Shown piece by piece: positions 25,747-36,200 of a stretch of 64,000 bases of DNA. The position numbers were made by a program, and so were the translations under genes. The notes under the pieces are model-generated. The model was given only the letters and a program-made list of their open reading frames with translations. It made no database searches and was not told the origin of the DNA. Numbering within the stretch: position 1 is the stretch's first letter; every line of letters begins with the position of its first letter. Source of the DNA: Anaerotardibacter muris (GTDB taxonomy: Bacteria; Actinomycetota; Coriobacteriia; Coriobacteriales; Eggerthellaceae); the NCBI RefSeq assembly GCF_943192915.1, contig NZ_CALPCD010000002.1, positions 233,937-297,936 of the forward strand, given 5' to 3'.

Positions 25747-26036
25747 GATGATCGCTCCTTAGGATCGCCTTATGAATCTGTTCTTACTGTAGTTGCTGCA
25801 CCCTGGCCTCCAGCGCTTTTTCGTAAAGCGTTTATCAGCGCGCGCAAACACGTTGCCCGACCGTAAACTAGACGATAGCGCGACAGCGAAACGATCCCCT
25901 TCTTGAAGCCCGCGAAGCCCTGCAAAGAGGCATGCTGCGGCATTGTTGCGAACGACACACGATAGCTCGTTGCGCATCTGCACGAATTCTCAAGACCTTT
26001 AGACTGATTAGCTATAGACTTTTGCATGACGAATCT

Positions 26037-26942
26037 ATGATGAACAAGATGAAAGACATACCAGTTGCTGGCTACAAAGCCATGCTGTTCTTCTCCACGA
26101 TAATCTGGGGTGCAGCCTTCGTGGTAATGAAGGACGCTGTCGAGATCTTGGGGCCCGCCCAGCTCGTAGGCGTTCGTTTCATCCTGGCCGGGCTTATCCT
26201 GGGCGCTGTCTTCCACAAGAAGCTTCGGAAGGTCTTGACCCCTGGCGGCTTGCGCGCTGGCATCACCATGGGCATCATCTTGTTCGTGGCATTCTGGTTG
26301 CAAACCTTGGGACTTGCCAACACAACCCCTGGCAAGAACGCATTCCTTACTGCAACCTACTGCGTCATGGTGCCGCTGATCGTTTGGATGATATCGCGCC
26401 GTTTCCCAGGTTGGTCTTGCATCATCGCAGCCATAACCTGCGTGGCTGGCATCGGGCTTGTCTCCGTTGCGCCTGGCACCTTCGGCATAGGATTTGGCGA
26501 CGCAGCAACACTTGCTGGCGCGGTGGTCTTCGCCCTCGAGATCATCTTCATCTCGCGCTTCACCAAGATCTATAGCGCCATCGGCATAACCATCATCCAA
26601 TTCCTCTGTTGTGGAGTATTGGGGCTCATCTTCGGTTTCGCTTTCGAACCGATGCCACAGATCGATGCCATACCAGCAAGCTTCTTCGCCGACCTGGCCT
26701 ATCTTGTGCTGCTCTCATCTTGCGTCTGCTATGTCTGCCAAAACGTGGGACTGGCTCACGTACCCCCTGCTCAGGGTTCGCTCATCCTCTCGCTCGAGTC
26801 GGTCTTCGGCGTTATCTGCTCGGTGCTCTTTTACGGTGAAGTGCTCACGGCTCAAATGATCGTCGGCTTCATCCTGATCTTCATCGCTATCTTGATCAGC
26901 GAACTAGCACCACGAAGAAAACGCTCCGAACAGACCGCCTGA
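26037..26942 (+). CDS. EamA/DMT-family transporter
   Basis: A 301-residue membrane protein with ten predicted helices in two EamA repeats. The first begins LFFSTIIWGAAFVVMKDAVE, with GVRFILAGLILG. The second contains GDAATLAGAVVFALEIIF and ends in PPAQGSLILSLESVFGVICS and IVGFILIFIAILISEL, a pattern typical of drug/metabolite exporters. The first of three close ATG codons (26037, 26040, 26049) is used, but no strong ribosome site distinguishes them. The last residues are Arg/Lys-rich, as expected for a cytoplasmic tail. It converges on the TRIC-like gene only two bases away. The substrate is unknown. Confidence 0.9.
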   Translation: MMNKMKDIPVAGYKAMLFFSTIIWGAAFVVMKDAVEILGPAQLVGVRFILAGLILGAVFHKKLRKVLTPGGLRAGITMGIILFVAFWLQTLGLANTTPGKNAFLTATYCVMVPLIVWMISRRFPGWSCIIAAITCVAGIGLVSVAPGTFGIGFGDAATLAGAVVFALEIIFISRFTKIYSAIGITIIQFLCCGVLGLIFGFAFEPMPQIDAIPASFFADLAYLVLLSSCVCYVCQNVGLAHVPPAQGSLILSLESVFGVICSVLFYGEVLTAQMIVGFILIFIAILISELAPRRKRSEQTA

Positions 26943-26943
26943 T

Positions 26944-27720
26944 CTATTTCTCTTGTCGAGTAGCTTTGCGTTTGCGCCTGTAAGATTTGCGGCGTGGTCT
27001 CAAGGTGTGTTCGTCGGCATGATGGAAGAGCTCGACGAAGAAGTCCTTCACCTTGCGCGTACCCTTGTTCACCTTGGGAGCCAGATCGGTGTCATTGGCA
27101 GTTTGCCAATCGAAGTAGACCGACAGGTACCGCAAGAACACCACCGTCAACACGCATACGATAGCCGCAATGGTCAGCGGTACGTTCAGAAATGCCAAGC
27201 CCGCGAATGCGAGCGCGCCAGCAATGCCCGCCACAGCGTAGTAGTTCGAACGCTGGAAGATGCTCGGGGTCTTCCCCACGCAAATATCGCGCAACGCCCC
27301 ACCACCAACCGCAGTGATCGCGCCCAAGAGCACCACCACGAAGAAGCTCTGGCCACATTGATACGCTTTGTTCGCTCCAGCCAGCGCGAAGAGCGCCACC
27401 GAGAGCGCATCGGCCAAAAAGAGCATCTGACCTGTGGTTTTGAACCATCCACGAAAGAGGAAGACGAAAAGCGCAATAGCCATGCAGATGAGCACGACTT
27501 CAGGATACTGCATGAAGTATACGCCCTTGTCCTGCAAGAGCAGGTCACGGATGATGCCTCCGCCATACGCGGTGATCAGCGCGAGCGAAATGGTACCCAC
27601 GATATCGAGCTTGCGGTCGTTCGCGAACATCGCACCCGTTATCACACCCACAGCAACAGCGAAGAAGTCGACGCCGAAGGGTACATCGAGCGTTGCGCCT
27701 GCTGCGAAGAACTGGTCCAT
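26944..27720 (-). CDS. TRIC/YicG-family (UPF0126) cation channel
   Basis: A 258-residue inner-membrane protein with two homologous three-helix units plus a basic C-terminal tail (RPRRKSYRRKRKATRQEK). Each unit carries the TRIC glycine motif: AYGGGIIRDLLL in the first and AVGGGALRDICVG in the second. Prokaryotic TRIC homologues form trimeric monovalent-cation channels. It starts 4 nt behind ptsI and so is probably the last gene of the pts transcript. A functional link to sugar uptake is not obvious; it may balance charge or simply ride in the operon. Confidence 0.9.
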   Translation of the reverse strand: MDQFFAAGATLDVPFGVDFFAVAVGVITGAMFANDRKLDIVGTISLALITAYGGGIIRDLLLQDKGVYFMQYPEVVLICMAIALFVFLFRGWFKTTGQMLFLADALSVALFALAGANKAYQCGQSFFVVVLLGAITAVGGGALRDICVGKTPSIFQRSNYYAVAGIAGALAFAGLAFLNVPLTIAAIVCVLTVVFLRYLSVYFDWQTANDTDLAPKVNKGTRKVKDFFVELFHHADEHTLRPRRKSYRRKRKATRQEK

Positions 27721-27724
27721 TGAA

Positions 27725-29437
27725 CTAGCCTTTGCGCGCGGATTCTAGGATAGCGCGCACTTCAGGTTCGGTCTTGGCCGCCATAGCCTTTGCCGCAACC
27801 TCATCTGCAGCCGCTTTCGTCCAATCGCCAATAGCCGCGCGCGTTGCGAGGATCGACGAAGGAGAAACGCTGTATTCACCAAGACCAAAGCTTATCCAAA
27901 GCGGAACGAGCAACGGGTCTGCTGCCGCTTCGCCGCACATACCCACCATGATGCCCGCTTCGTTGCCTGCTTCTATCACGCGCTTGATCGAGCGGAGCAC
28001 TGCAGGGTCGAACGTGGAATAAAGGTAGCTCACGTGGTCGTTGCCACGATCAGCCGCCATGGTATAGCCCGTCAGGTCATTCGTGCCGATGCTGAAGAAA
28101 TCTGCCTCTTCGGCAAGTACATCAGCCATAATAGCTGCTGCTGGTGTTTCTATCATCACGCCCACGGGCACATCAGCATTGCATTCCGTGCCTTCGGCCT
28201 TCAGTTCAGCGGCGCATTCAGCCACCAGTTCACGCACCTGACGCAGCTCAGCCACACCAGTGACCAGAGGGATCATGATACGGATATCGCCGAATGCCGT
28301 TGCGCGCAGAAGCGCACGCAGTTGGACCTTGAACACATCTGGACGCTGCAAGCAGTAACGCACCGCACGAAAACCCAAGAACGGATTATCTTCCTTTTCC
28401 ATTCCCAGATATGGGATGTCCTTATCGCCACCAATATCGAGCGTGCGCACGATAAGAGGGCGTCCCTTCAAGATGAGCGCCGCCTGCTGATAGGCTTTGA
28501 ACTGCTCGTCTTCAGTAGGCATCGCATTGCTCTCCATAAACAGGAATTCTGTGCGGAACAGACCCACGCCTTCGCCGTCGTGCGAAACAACAGCTTCGGC
28601 ATCTGAAACTGAGCCGATGTTGCCGAACAGTTCTACCTGTATGCCATCAGCGGTCTCGGTAGGCTTGCCCACCAACTGCTGCAGCGCCGCACGTTCCTGA
28701 AGGAATTCCTCACGACGAACCTCGGCTGAATGGAGCACATCTTCCGTGGGATCCAGCACCACTTTGCCTGCGATGCCATTGACCACCACCTGGTCTCCCG
28801 CTGCAAGTTCTGTGGTCACATCTGCCACTGCCAGCACTGCTGGGATCTCGAGCGCGCGAGCCAGAATAGCAGAATGGCTGGTCATACCGCCCACTTCGGT
28901 GACGATGCCAACCACATTGTCGCTGTTCAGACCAGCCGTCATCGACGGGACCAGGTCATGTATGACGATGACCGAACCTGCAGGCACGAGCGAAATATCC
29001 ACTTCTTCGACACCCAGCAATTCGCACAACACACCTGTACGAATGTCACGCACGTCTGATGCGCGCTGACGCGTAAGATCATCTTCGGCTGCTTCGAACA
29101 TGGTGGCGAACATCTCGCAAATCTGGGTGAGAGCATCTTCAGCGCATGTTCCGCCTTCGATGAGCTTGTCCATCTCGGCCACCATGAACGGGTCCGAGAT
29201 CATAAGGTTATGACCCTCGAGGATAGCCGCTTCTTCGTCACCCACACGATCACGGATCTGGTCCGCCTTCTGCGTGTTGAGCTCCTTGAACGCCTCGATA
29301 GCGCCTGCGAGGCGTGCTTTTTCAGCATCCACATCCGCGACGGTGGTGCTCTCATATTCGAGCACTGGTTCAGCAACGACCACGACCGTGCCGATGCCTA
29401 CGCCGCTCGAAGCGGCAACTCCTTCGAGGGTCTTCAT
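27725..29437 (-). CDS. ptsI: PTS enzyme I (phosphoenolpyruvate-protein phosphotransferase)
   Basis: Takes phosphate from phosphoenolpyruvate and passes it to HPr in the cytosol; 570 residues, normal length. The phospho-His motif is GGMTSHSAILARALEIPAV. The C-terminal PEP-binding barrel shows LFRTEFLFME, RTLDIGGDKDIPY and DFFSIGTNDLTGYTMAADRG, with the catalytic Cys in VGMCGEAAADP. It starts 4 nt behind ptsH and ends 4 nt before the TRIC-like gene, so the three are one transcription unit. It serves the fructose permease upstream and any other PTS of the cell. Confidence 0.97.
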   Translation of the reverse strand: MKTLEGVAASSGVGIGTVVVVAEPVLEYESTTVADVDAEKARLAGAIEAFKELNTQKADQIRDRVGDEEAAILEGHNLMISDPFMVAEMDKLIEGGTCAEDALTQICEMFATMFEAAEDDLTRQRASDVRDIRTGVLCELLGVEEVDISLVPAGSVIVIHDLVPSMTAGLNSDNVVGIVTEVGGMTSHSAILARALEIPAVLAVADVTTELAAGDQVVVNGIAGKVVLDPTEDVLHSAEVRREEFLQERAALQQLVGKPTETADGIQVELFGNIGSVSDAEAVVSHDGEGVGLFRTEFLFMESNAMPTEDEQFKAYQQAALILKGRPLIVRTLDIGGDKDIPYLGMEKEDNPFLGFRAVRYCLQRPDVFKVQLRALLRATAFGDIRIMIPLVTGVAELRQVRELVAECAAELKAEGTECNADVPVGVMIETPAAAIMADVLAEEADFFSIGTNDLTGYTMAADRGNDHVSYLYSTFDPAVLRSIKRVIEAGNEAGIMVGMCGEAAADPLLVPLWISFGLGEYSVSPSSILATRAAIGDWTKAAADEVAAKAMAAKTEPEVRAILESARKG

Positions 29438-29441
29438 GCTC

Positions 29442-29705
29442 TTATTCTCCCAATCCCGATTCGATCAAGCTGATCGCCGCATCAAGTGCTGCTTGCTCGT
29501 CGTCACCAGTTGCCACGATCTCGACTTCGGTGCCGCATTTGATGCCAGCAGCCACGATGGCCATCAGGCTCTTCGCATTCACTTCCTTGCCGTCTGCAAC
29601 GATGGTAACGTCAGCAGCAAACGGGGCCATAGCCTGGGCTAACACGCCTGCAGGGCGCATATGCAAGCCACTGCCATTGGTCAACGTGATCTTCTGTGAA
29701 ACCAT
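29442..29705 (-). CDS. ptsH: PTS phosphocarrier protein HPr
   Basis: An 87-residue phosphocarrier that passes phosphate from enzyme I to the fructose permease IIA domain. The active site is GLHMRPAG with His15 at the standard position. Ser46 is also present (AKSLMAIVAAGI), the residue phosphorylated by HPr kinase in Firmicutes, but no hprK lies in the window, so this control is open. GAAAGGATAC is found before ATG 29705. Repeat copy D lies between fruA and this gene and may separate or attenuate transcription. Confidence 0.97.
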   Translation of the reverse strand: MVSQKITLTNGSGLHMRPAGVLAQAMAPFAADVTIVADGKEVNAKSLMAIVAAGIKCGTEVEIVATGDDEQAALDAAISLIESGLGE

Positions 29706-29740
29706 TTTCGTATCCTTTCATCTCTTCGGCGAACTCTCGC

Positions 29741-29822
29741 CAGCCTGACCTGTCCCCTTTTTGTCCTGGACACTTTGGGGACGGGTCCGTTTTTGTCCGG
29801 GACAGTTTGGGACCTGTCCCCC
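29741..29822. repeat. Palindromic repeat, copy D, abutting the fruA stop codon
   Basis: A half unit GACCTGTCCCC with T-run and GTCCTGGACA lies at 29741-29772, then a fuller unit GGGGACGGGTCC (29777) ... GTCCGGGACAG ... GGGACCTGTCCCC (ending 29822). The last base of the element is also the last base of the fruA stop codon. It lies between fruA and ptsH and could reduce read-through. Confidence 0.8.
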
Positions 29823-31840
29823 TATTGCTTCTTCTTCAGGATGGCCAGCATCAGCATACCGACCACAGCACCGATAGCTAAGGCCACCAGATACATGAGC
29901 GCATTACCGATGACCGGCACTACGAAGATACCACCATGAGGCGCCATCAGCGTACACCCGAACAACCACGAAAGGCCGCCTGCCACGCCCGAACCGATGA
30001 TGCACGCGGGGATGACGCGCAGCGGATCGGATGCCGCATAAGGAATAGCGCCTTCTGTGATGAATGAAAGACCCATGATGTAGTTGACCGGGCCATTCTT
30101 GCGCTCTTCTTCGGTCCAGCGATTCTTGAACAGCGTGGTAGAGAGCGCGATAGCCAGCGGCGGAACCATACCACCGATCATGACCGACGCCATGATCTCA
30201 TAAGCTGCATCCGTGCCCAGCGAAAGCATGCCCGTGCCGAACACGTATGCCGCCTTGTTGAACGGACCGCCCATATCGATGGCCATCATGGCTCCAAGGA
30301 TGATGCCAAGGATGATGCCGTAATCATTGTCTGCAAGCCAGGTGAGCGCATCGCTCATGGCCGTGTTGATGGCGCCCATGATGGGGCCGACCAAGCACAT
30401 GAACAAACTGATGGCCGCCAAACCTGCCAGTGGATAGATAAGGATCTGCTTGATGCCAGCCAGGCTATCGGGCATCTTATCGCACAGCTTTTCGATGCCG
30501 AGCATCATATAACCGCCAGCGAAACCTGCGAGCAGGCCCCCCAAGAAGCCTGAGGGAACATCGCCACCAGGCAAGCCGAACGTCGAGCCGAGCGTTGCCA
30601 TGAAGCCACCTACGAAGCCTACTACCAGGCCTGGCCTATCAGCGATCGACTTCGCGATGTACGCCGCCAGAATAGGAACCATGAAGCTGAAAGCGAACCC
30701 GCCGATGGTCTTGAACCAGGCCGAAACAGGCGTGCCCGTACCGAAGCTTGAGTCTTGCGGCACGCCCGCGATCGAGTCGATCAAAAATGCCACCGCGATG
30801 AACAGACCACCCGAGACCACGAAGGGCAGCATGTGCGAAACGCCCTCCATCAGGTGCTTGTAGATCTTGCGCCCTACGCTCTCATCCGAGCCTGTTTCAT
30901 CTTCGACCCTCTTGCTTGAAGCGCTGTGATAGATCTTCGCATTGCCATCGAGCACACGGTCGATCAACTCGTCAGGCTTATTGATGCCATCAGCAACCTT
31001 CACGATCACTACTGGCTTGCCATCGAAGCGATCCATGGACACTTCCTTATCGGCCGCCACGATGATGCCATCTGCTGCTTCGATCTCAGCGTTGGTAAGC
31101 TTGTTCTTCGTGCCGCCCGAACCATTGGTCTCTGCTTTCAGCGCGATACCGCGCGCATCCGCTGCATTCACCAACGCTTCAGCCGCCATATACGTATGCG
31201 CGATGCCAGTTGGGCACGCCGTTACAGCCAGGATGCGATAGCCTTCGGCCTGCGCTTGGGCTTCTTCCTTTTCAACCTTATGCTCACGATGCTCTGCCTT
31301 GGCTTCATCGATGAGGTATTCCGTACCCTCAACATTGCCTTCCATATCGGCAACAGCGTCCTGTTTCACCTCGTCAGCGAAGCGTTCGTTCTCCTTCGCA
31401 TCGATCAGCTTCAGGAATTCCTCGGGCGTTGCAGCCTCCATCAAGCTCTTGCGGAAATCGATGTCCATCAAGATGGTCATCAAGCGCGAGAGCACTTCCA
31501 GGTGAACTTCACCGCCATCGTCAGGCGCCGCGATCATGAACAACAACGTTGAAGGCTGACCATCAGGTGCGCCATAATCAACGCCATCGGGAGCGGTCAT
31601 AGCCGCCAGCGCAGCATGCTTGGTGGCATCGGTCTTCGCATGCGGGATGGCAATGCCTTCGCCCACCGCAGTGGTGCCCAATTCCTCGCGTGCCAAGATG
31701 GCCTGCTTGTACTTTTCCTTGTCTACAAGATTTCCCGCTGCCTCATGCAGATCGACCAGCGCATCGATCGCTGCTGCCTTGTCGGCTGGATGTGCGCCAA
31801 GCTGCATGGCTTTAGGCGAGAGAAGATCGACGATCCTCAT
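29822..31840 (-). CDS. fruA: PTS fructose transporter, subunit IIABC
   Basis: Transports fructose and phosphorylates it to fructose-1-phosphate at the membrane. The 672-residue chain has the order IIA-IIB-IIC. IIA covers residues 1-150 with phospho-His67 in EGIAIPHAKTDA. A charged linker follows (about 155-200). IIB at about 202-300 has phospho-Cys209 in AVTACPTGIAHTYMAAE. IIC from about 330 on has eight or more helices, with GGPFNKAAYVFGTGML and GLSFITEGAIPYAASDPLR. It lies 23 nt behind the small Lys/Ala-rich gene and downstream of fruK, the usual partner. The domain order and the linkage with fruK make fructose the likely sugar. Confidence 0.96.
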   Translation of the reverse strand: MRIVDLLSPKAMQLGAHPADKAAAIDALVDLHEAAGNLVDKEKYKQAILAREELGTTAVGEGIAIPHAKTDATKHAALAAMTAPDGVDYGAPDGQPSTLLFMIAAPDDGGEVHLEVLSRLMTILMDIDFRKSLMEAATPEEFLKLIDAKENERFADEVKQDAVADMEGNVEGTEYLIDEAKAEHREHKVEKEEAQAQAEGYRILAVTACPTGIAHTYMAAEALVNAADARGIALKAETNGSGGTKNKLTNAEIEAADGIIVAADKEVSMDRFDGKPVVIVKVADGINKPDELIDRVLDGNAKIYHSASSKRVEDETGSDESVGRKIYKHLMEGVSHMLPFVVSGGLFIAVAFLIDSIAGVPQDSSFGTGTPVSAWFKTIGGFAFSFMVPILAAYIAKSIADRPGLVVGFVGGFMATLGSTFGLPGGDVPSGFLGGLLAGFAGGYMMLGIEKLCDKMPDSLAGIKQILIYPLAGLAAISLFMCLVGPIMGAINTAMSDALTWLADNDYGIILGIILGAMMAIDMGGPFNKAAYVFGTGMLSLGTDAAYEIMASVMIGGMVPPLAIALSTTLFKNRWTEEERKNGPVNYIMGLSFITEGAIPYAASDPLRVIPACIIGSGVAGGLSWLFGCTLMAPHGGIFVVPVIGNALMYLVALAIGAVVGMLMLAILKKKQ

Positions 31841-31863
31841 GGTAACCCCTGTCCCCTCTGGTG

Positions 31864-32019
31864 TTAGACATCCTCTATCGTCTCGATGAGCAACTTGTGG
31901 CCCCTTGTCATCTGCTCGAGCCGCATGCTTCGGCTCTTTGCCTCGACCATTGCTTTAGCCTTTGCCTTGGCCTTTGCTTTGACAATTTGCCCCAGCAATT
32001 TGCCTTGGCTGCCCATCAT
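31864..32019 (-). CDS. Undescribed 51-residue Lys/Ala-rich protein in the fru operon
   Basis: A short frame of 51 residues between fruK and fruA. It begins MMGSQGKLLGQIV, continues with KAKAKAKAKAMVEAKSRS and ends RLEQMTRGHKLLIETIEDV. A strong ribosome site GGAGG lies nine bases before ATG 32019, and the stop is 23 nt before fruA, which supports real translation. The Lys-Ala run followed by an amphipathic helix has a strong positive charge; the C-terminal part is acidic. I do not know a family. The frame is open further upstream, but those codons lack a start with a ribosome site. It could be a regulatory peptide of the permease or only a leader for fruA translation. Confidence 0.6.
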   Translation of the reverse strand: MMGSQGKLLGQIVKAKAKAKAKAMVEAKSRSMRLEQMTRGHKLLIETIEDV

Positions 32020-32057
32020 CTTTACCTTCCTCCTAATGATGCAACGTTTTGCACGGA

Positions 32058-33050
32058 TCAAGGAGCTGAAGGCCCAGGTGTAATGAAAATGTCAGGTACG
32101 AGCGCGAGCACCTCTTCACCTGATGCGATACCCTCGCAGAAGGCCGTAGCCGATCCGGCAGCCGTGGCGAACGTGAGCGCCGCTAGCGGATCGCCTGCTG
32201 CCGCAATCTCTGCGTCATGAAGCGATGTGGCGTTCAGCCAGCCCGCCAAGAACCCTGCTACCATGGAATCTCCCGCACCGACCGAGTTCACCAAAGCGCC
32301 ACGTGGTGCAACAGAATAGCCCACCACGCCTTCTTCGTTTGCAAGAAATGCACCCTTCGCTCCCCTGCTGACCAGCACGAACCCCCTTGTCCGCCCAGCA
32401 AGCTCCACCGCTGCTCGCTCGAGCGAAGCCTCGTCAGTACCATCGATATCGAACAACTGAGCTAGTTCATCATTATTGGGTTTGATCAGGAACGGATGCG
32501 CATCAAGCGCCGCCTCGAGCAGGTCTTCGGCCGCGTCCACTACCGCAAGCGCCCCACAACCATGAGCGCGTTCCACCAACTCTCGGTAGAGCTGCACAGG
32601 GCACCCTGGGGCGAGCGAACCTGAAAGGACCAGCACATCACCAGCACGCAGTGTGTCGACCTGAGCGCGTAACCTATCGAGCGCTGCAGCATCGACCCGT
32701 GGGCCCGCTCCGTTTATCTCGGTTTCTTGGATGCATCGTGCCTGTTCAGAAGCATTATCCATTGTCTTCAGCTTCACGTTGATGCGAGTAAGCCCCTCGG
32801 GCAGATGGATAAGATCAGTAGTGATGCCGCGATCTTGAAGCGCCGCTTCGAGCGTACGCCCCGTGTCGCCAGCGATAAAACCCCAGGCGCACACGGGCAC
32901 GCCCAAGTTCGTGAGCATAGTGGCAACGTTCACACCCTTGCCACCCATGGAAAGCGACTCAGAAAACGACCGATTGATGCCCCCTGCCGCGAAAGCATCA
33001 AGGCGCATCATCCAATCAAGAGCAGGATTGCAAGTGACAGCATAGATCAT
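32058..33050 (-). CDS. fruK: 1-phosphofructokinase
   Basis: PfkB-family kinase that converts fructose-1-phosphate and ATP to fructose-1,6-bisphosphate, the step after FruA; about 330 residues. The N-terminus MIYAVTCNPALDWMM fits FruK. GGKGVNVATMLTNLG is the first PfkB signature, and VNSVGAGDSMVAGFLAGW near the C-terminus holds the catalytic Asp. GGGGAG lies six bases before ATG 33050; an ATG two codons earlier is too close to it. It is the first gene of the fru block. No FruR/DeoR regulator is next to it, which is unusual for fru operons, so control must come from elsewhere. Confidence 0.94.
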   Translation of the reverse strand: MIYAVTCNPALDWMMRLDAFAAGGINRSFSESLSMGGKGVNVATMLTNLGVPVCAWGFIAGDTGRTLEAALQDRGITTDLIHLPEGLTRINVKLKTMDNASEQARCIQETEINGAGPRVDAAALDRLRAQVDTLRAGDVLVLSGSLAPGCPVQLYRELVERAHGCGALAVVDAAEDLLEAALDAHPFLIKPNNDELAQLFDIDGTDEASLERAAVELAGRTRGFVLVSRGAKGAFLANEEGVVGYSVAPRGALVNSVGAGDSMVAGFLAGWLNATSLHDAEIAAAGDPLAALTFATAAGSATAFCEGIASGEEVLALVPDIFITPGPSAP

Positions 33051-33210
33051 GGGCATCTCCCCGTCGTTTTGACCTCTCGATTATACCATCAGGCACCTGT
33101 AGGCTCGCTTCTCAGCGCACGCTTCATCGCGCCTGCTCAAGGCCTGCGCAAGACCTTGGAATGTTCATCCCATATATTAGTAAGGCGCACTACGGTCCAC
33201 GAGCCGTTTC

Positions 33211-36200
33211 ATGATAGAATTGCGCACTAAGTATGCAATTTTTCGCCCTGATAGGAATAGGTATTCAGATTTGAGCGCTCTTTCTAATTCTCCGCAGAAC
33301 GATTCATCTTCCAAGACCACAACGCCCAATCGCCGCGGCGCCCTGATCGTGGCTGCCATCATAGCAGCGGTCGTGCTCGTGGTATTTTGCGCGGTAACCA
33401 CCATGCAGTTCCAGAAATCGGAAACTGCTACGGGCTCGGCCACTCAAACACAAACTCGCCAGCTGAAGAATGCGAGCGAGGAAACCTTCGTCACGCTCGA
33501 CAACCTTGAGATCGGCAAGCCCGATTCTACCAATCGCACAGTGAAGGCAGGCGTGTTCGCTTTCGATGGCTACCATATGAAGGATGAGGACGGCGAGCTC
33601 TACGGCTATGGCATCGAAGTGCTCGAGATGATCTCGAAGTATTCGCATCTTAACTTCGACCTGGTGGGATACGATGCCTCCTGGCAAGACATGATGGATA
33701 TGCTCGAAGCGGGCGAGATCGACCTGGTAACCTCTGCCTCGAAGACACCTGAGCGCGAGGCCAAGTTCGACTTCTCGCTGCCCATCGGCCAGAAGAGCAC
33801 GGTGCTCTCTGTAGCTGCTAGCAATGATAAGCTGATCAGCGGCGACTACGCGACCTATAACGGCATGGTGGTGGGCGAGATCCCAGGCAACAGCCAAAAC
33901 GACATCCTTGCTGAATTCGCGAAGGAGAAGAACTTCACCTACACCGTGCGTCAGTTCACTGATAATGAAGCACTCGCTCAGGCCCTTCAAGACGGCACGG
34001 TCGACGCGATTGTTACCAGCGACCTGCGCAAGACCAACAACGAAAAGACCCTGGATACGATCGATACCGATAACTACTACGTCATCGTGCGCAAGGGCGA
34101 CACGCAGCTGCTCTCCGAGGTGAATTACGCCATCGATCAGATGAACATGAACGAAGGCGACTGGAAGCACACGCTCTATTACGACTATTACGGTCCCACT
34201 TTCTCCAACGAGATCGAATTCACCGCCCGCGAACAGGCTTATATCGATGAAGTGCGCGCTGGCACGAAGAAGATCTCTGCCATTGCTGCAAGCGATCGCA
34301 GCCCCTACTCCTTTGAGGAGAATGGCAAGCTCAATGGCATCTTGATCGACTATTTCGCAGCAGTCATGGAAGTGGCTGATCTGCCTTATGAGATCGTTGT
34401 CCCGAGCGATCTTCAGCAATATCAGCTTGCCATCGAGAGCGAGCGCGTGAACGTGGTGCTCGATGGCATCGTTGGTCAATACTCTTCGGGCGACTACTTC
34501 GACAACAGCTTCAAGAGCGATGCGTTCATGTCTGCCAGCATCGTGCAAGTGACCCGCGACGATTTCGCTGGTCAGATCAAGACCATCGCCGTTCCCGATT
34601 CCTCAACGGGTGGCCTCAATGGCTTCTGGGAAGACCAAGAAGGCGTCGAGCTGATCCATTACCCCACGCGCGAAGCCGCGCTGCAGGCAGTGCTCGATGG
34701 CGATGCCGATTGCACCTATACCTACGTATACACCGCGCAACAATTCATGAACCGTGACTCGAGCGATGGGCTCACTTATAACGCGGTCTACGGTCTTGAT
34801 GTGCAGTTCGACATGTTGGTAACCGCCAATACCGACCATGAACTGGTGAGCATCCTGAACAAGTGCATCAAGCGCGTGCCCGAATCAACGCTCAATCGCC
34901 TGGTGGCCGACTATACTTCCTATAGTGCCACTGATATGACCTTCTTCGAGTACCTTGAAGCGAACCCCATAATCCTCATCGTTTTGGGTCTGCTCATCGC
35001 AATGGTAGCGGTCATCATCATCGCGTTGGTGCTTCGTGGCAGATGGAGCAATCGACTGATCGCAACTCAAGAACAGTCGAACCAAGAACTGAAAGAGCAG
35101 CTCTCTATCGTTGAGGCGCTCAGTCATGACTACACCAATGTATTCTCGGTCGACCCCAAGAAGGGCGTTGCCAAAGTCATCAAGCTCGAAGGCTACGTTA
35201 CGCGCGGCCTCCATGACAATCCTGACGAAGAGCAAGATTACACGGTCCTGGTCAACCACTATATCGACGACCGCGTTCATCCTGATGACAAGGAGCTTCT
35301 GCGCAAGGAGATGTCGCTTGACCATGTTCGCGAAGAAACGAAGTCGGGCGAAGAATACCAGGGCACATATCGCATCTTGGTCGATGGCGAAGAACACAAC
35401 TTCCAGTACACCTACGTGATGGTGGAAGACGGCGAAGATGACTTCTTGCTCGTTGGTTTCCGCAACATCGATGAGATGGTCCGCAAGGAACAGGAGCAGA
35501 ACGAGGTCCTGTCTGAAGCACTGGCGCAGGCGCAATACGCCAACCAGGCGAAGACCACGTTCCTGAACAATATGTCTCACGACATTCGCACGCCCATGAA
35601 CGCCATCATCGGCTTCACAGCGCTGGCTGGCACGCACATCGACAACACTGACCAGGTGCGCAGCTATCTGAGCAAGATCATGACCTCGAGCAATCACCTG
35701 CTCAGCCTGATCAACGACGTGCTCGACATGAGCCGCATCGAAAGTGGCAAGGTGAAGATCGAGAACAAGGAAACGAATCTGCCTGAAGTGATGCACGATC
35801 TGCGCACTATCGTTCAGTCCGATATCAAGGCAAAGGGTCTGGAATTCTACATCGACATGCTGGACGTAAGGAACGAGACCGTTATCTGTGACAAGCTGCG
35901 CCTGAATCAGGTGCTGCTCAACATCTTGAGCAACGCAGTGAAGTACACACCACAGGGCGGTACGGTAAGCGTGCGCATCACGCAGACCGAAGCAGTACAG
36001 CCTGATGGCACTGCCGAATATCAATTCTCCGTACGCGATACGGGCATCGGCATGAGCCCGACCTTCCTCGAGCATGTCTTCGAGCCCTTCGAACGCGAAG
36101 AGACCGCCACGGTCAGCGGCATTCAGGGTACTGGCCTGGGTCTTGCTATCACGAAGAACATCGTGGACATGATGGAAGGCGACATCAGCGTCACCAGTAC

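Noticed and set aside
25770..26600. 276-residue minus-strand frame
   Set aside because: Antisense to the DMT transporter; its product is rich in Asp/His/Gln with no membrane segments or motifs.
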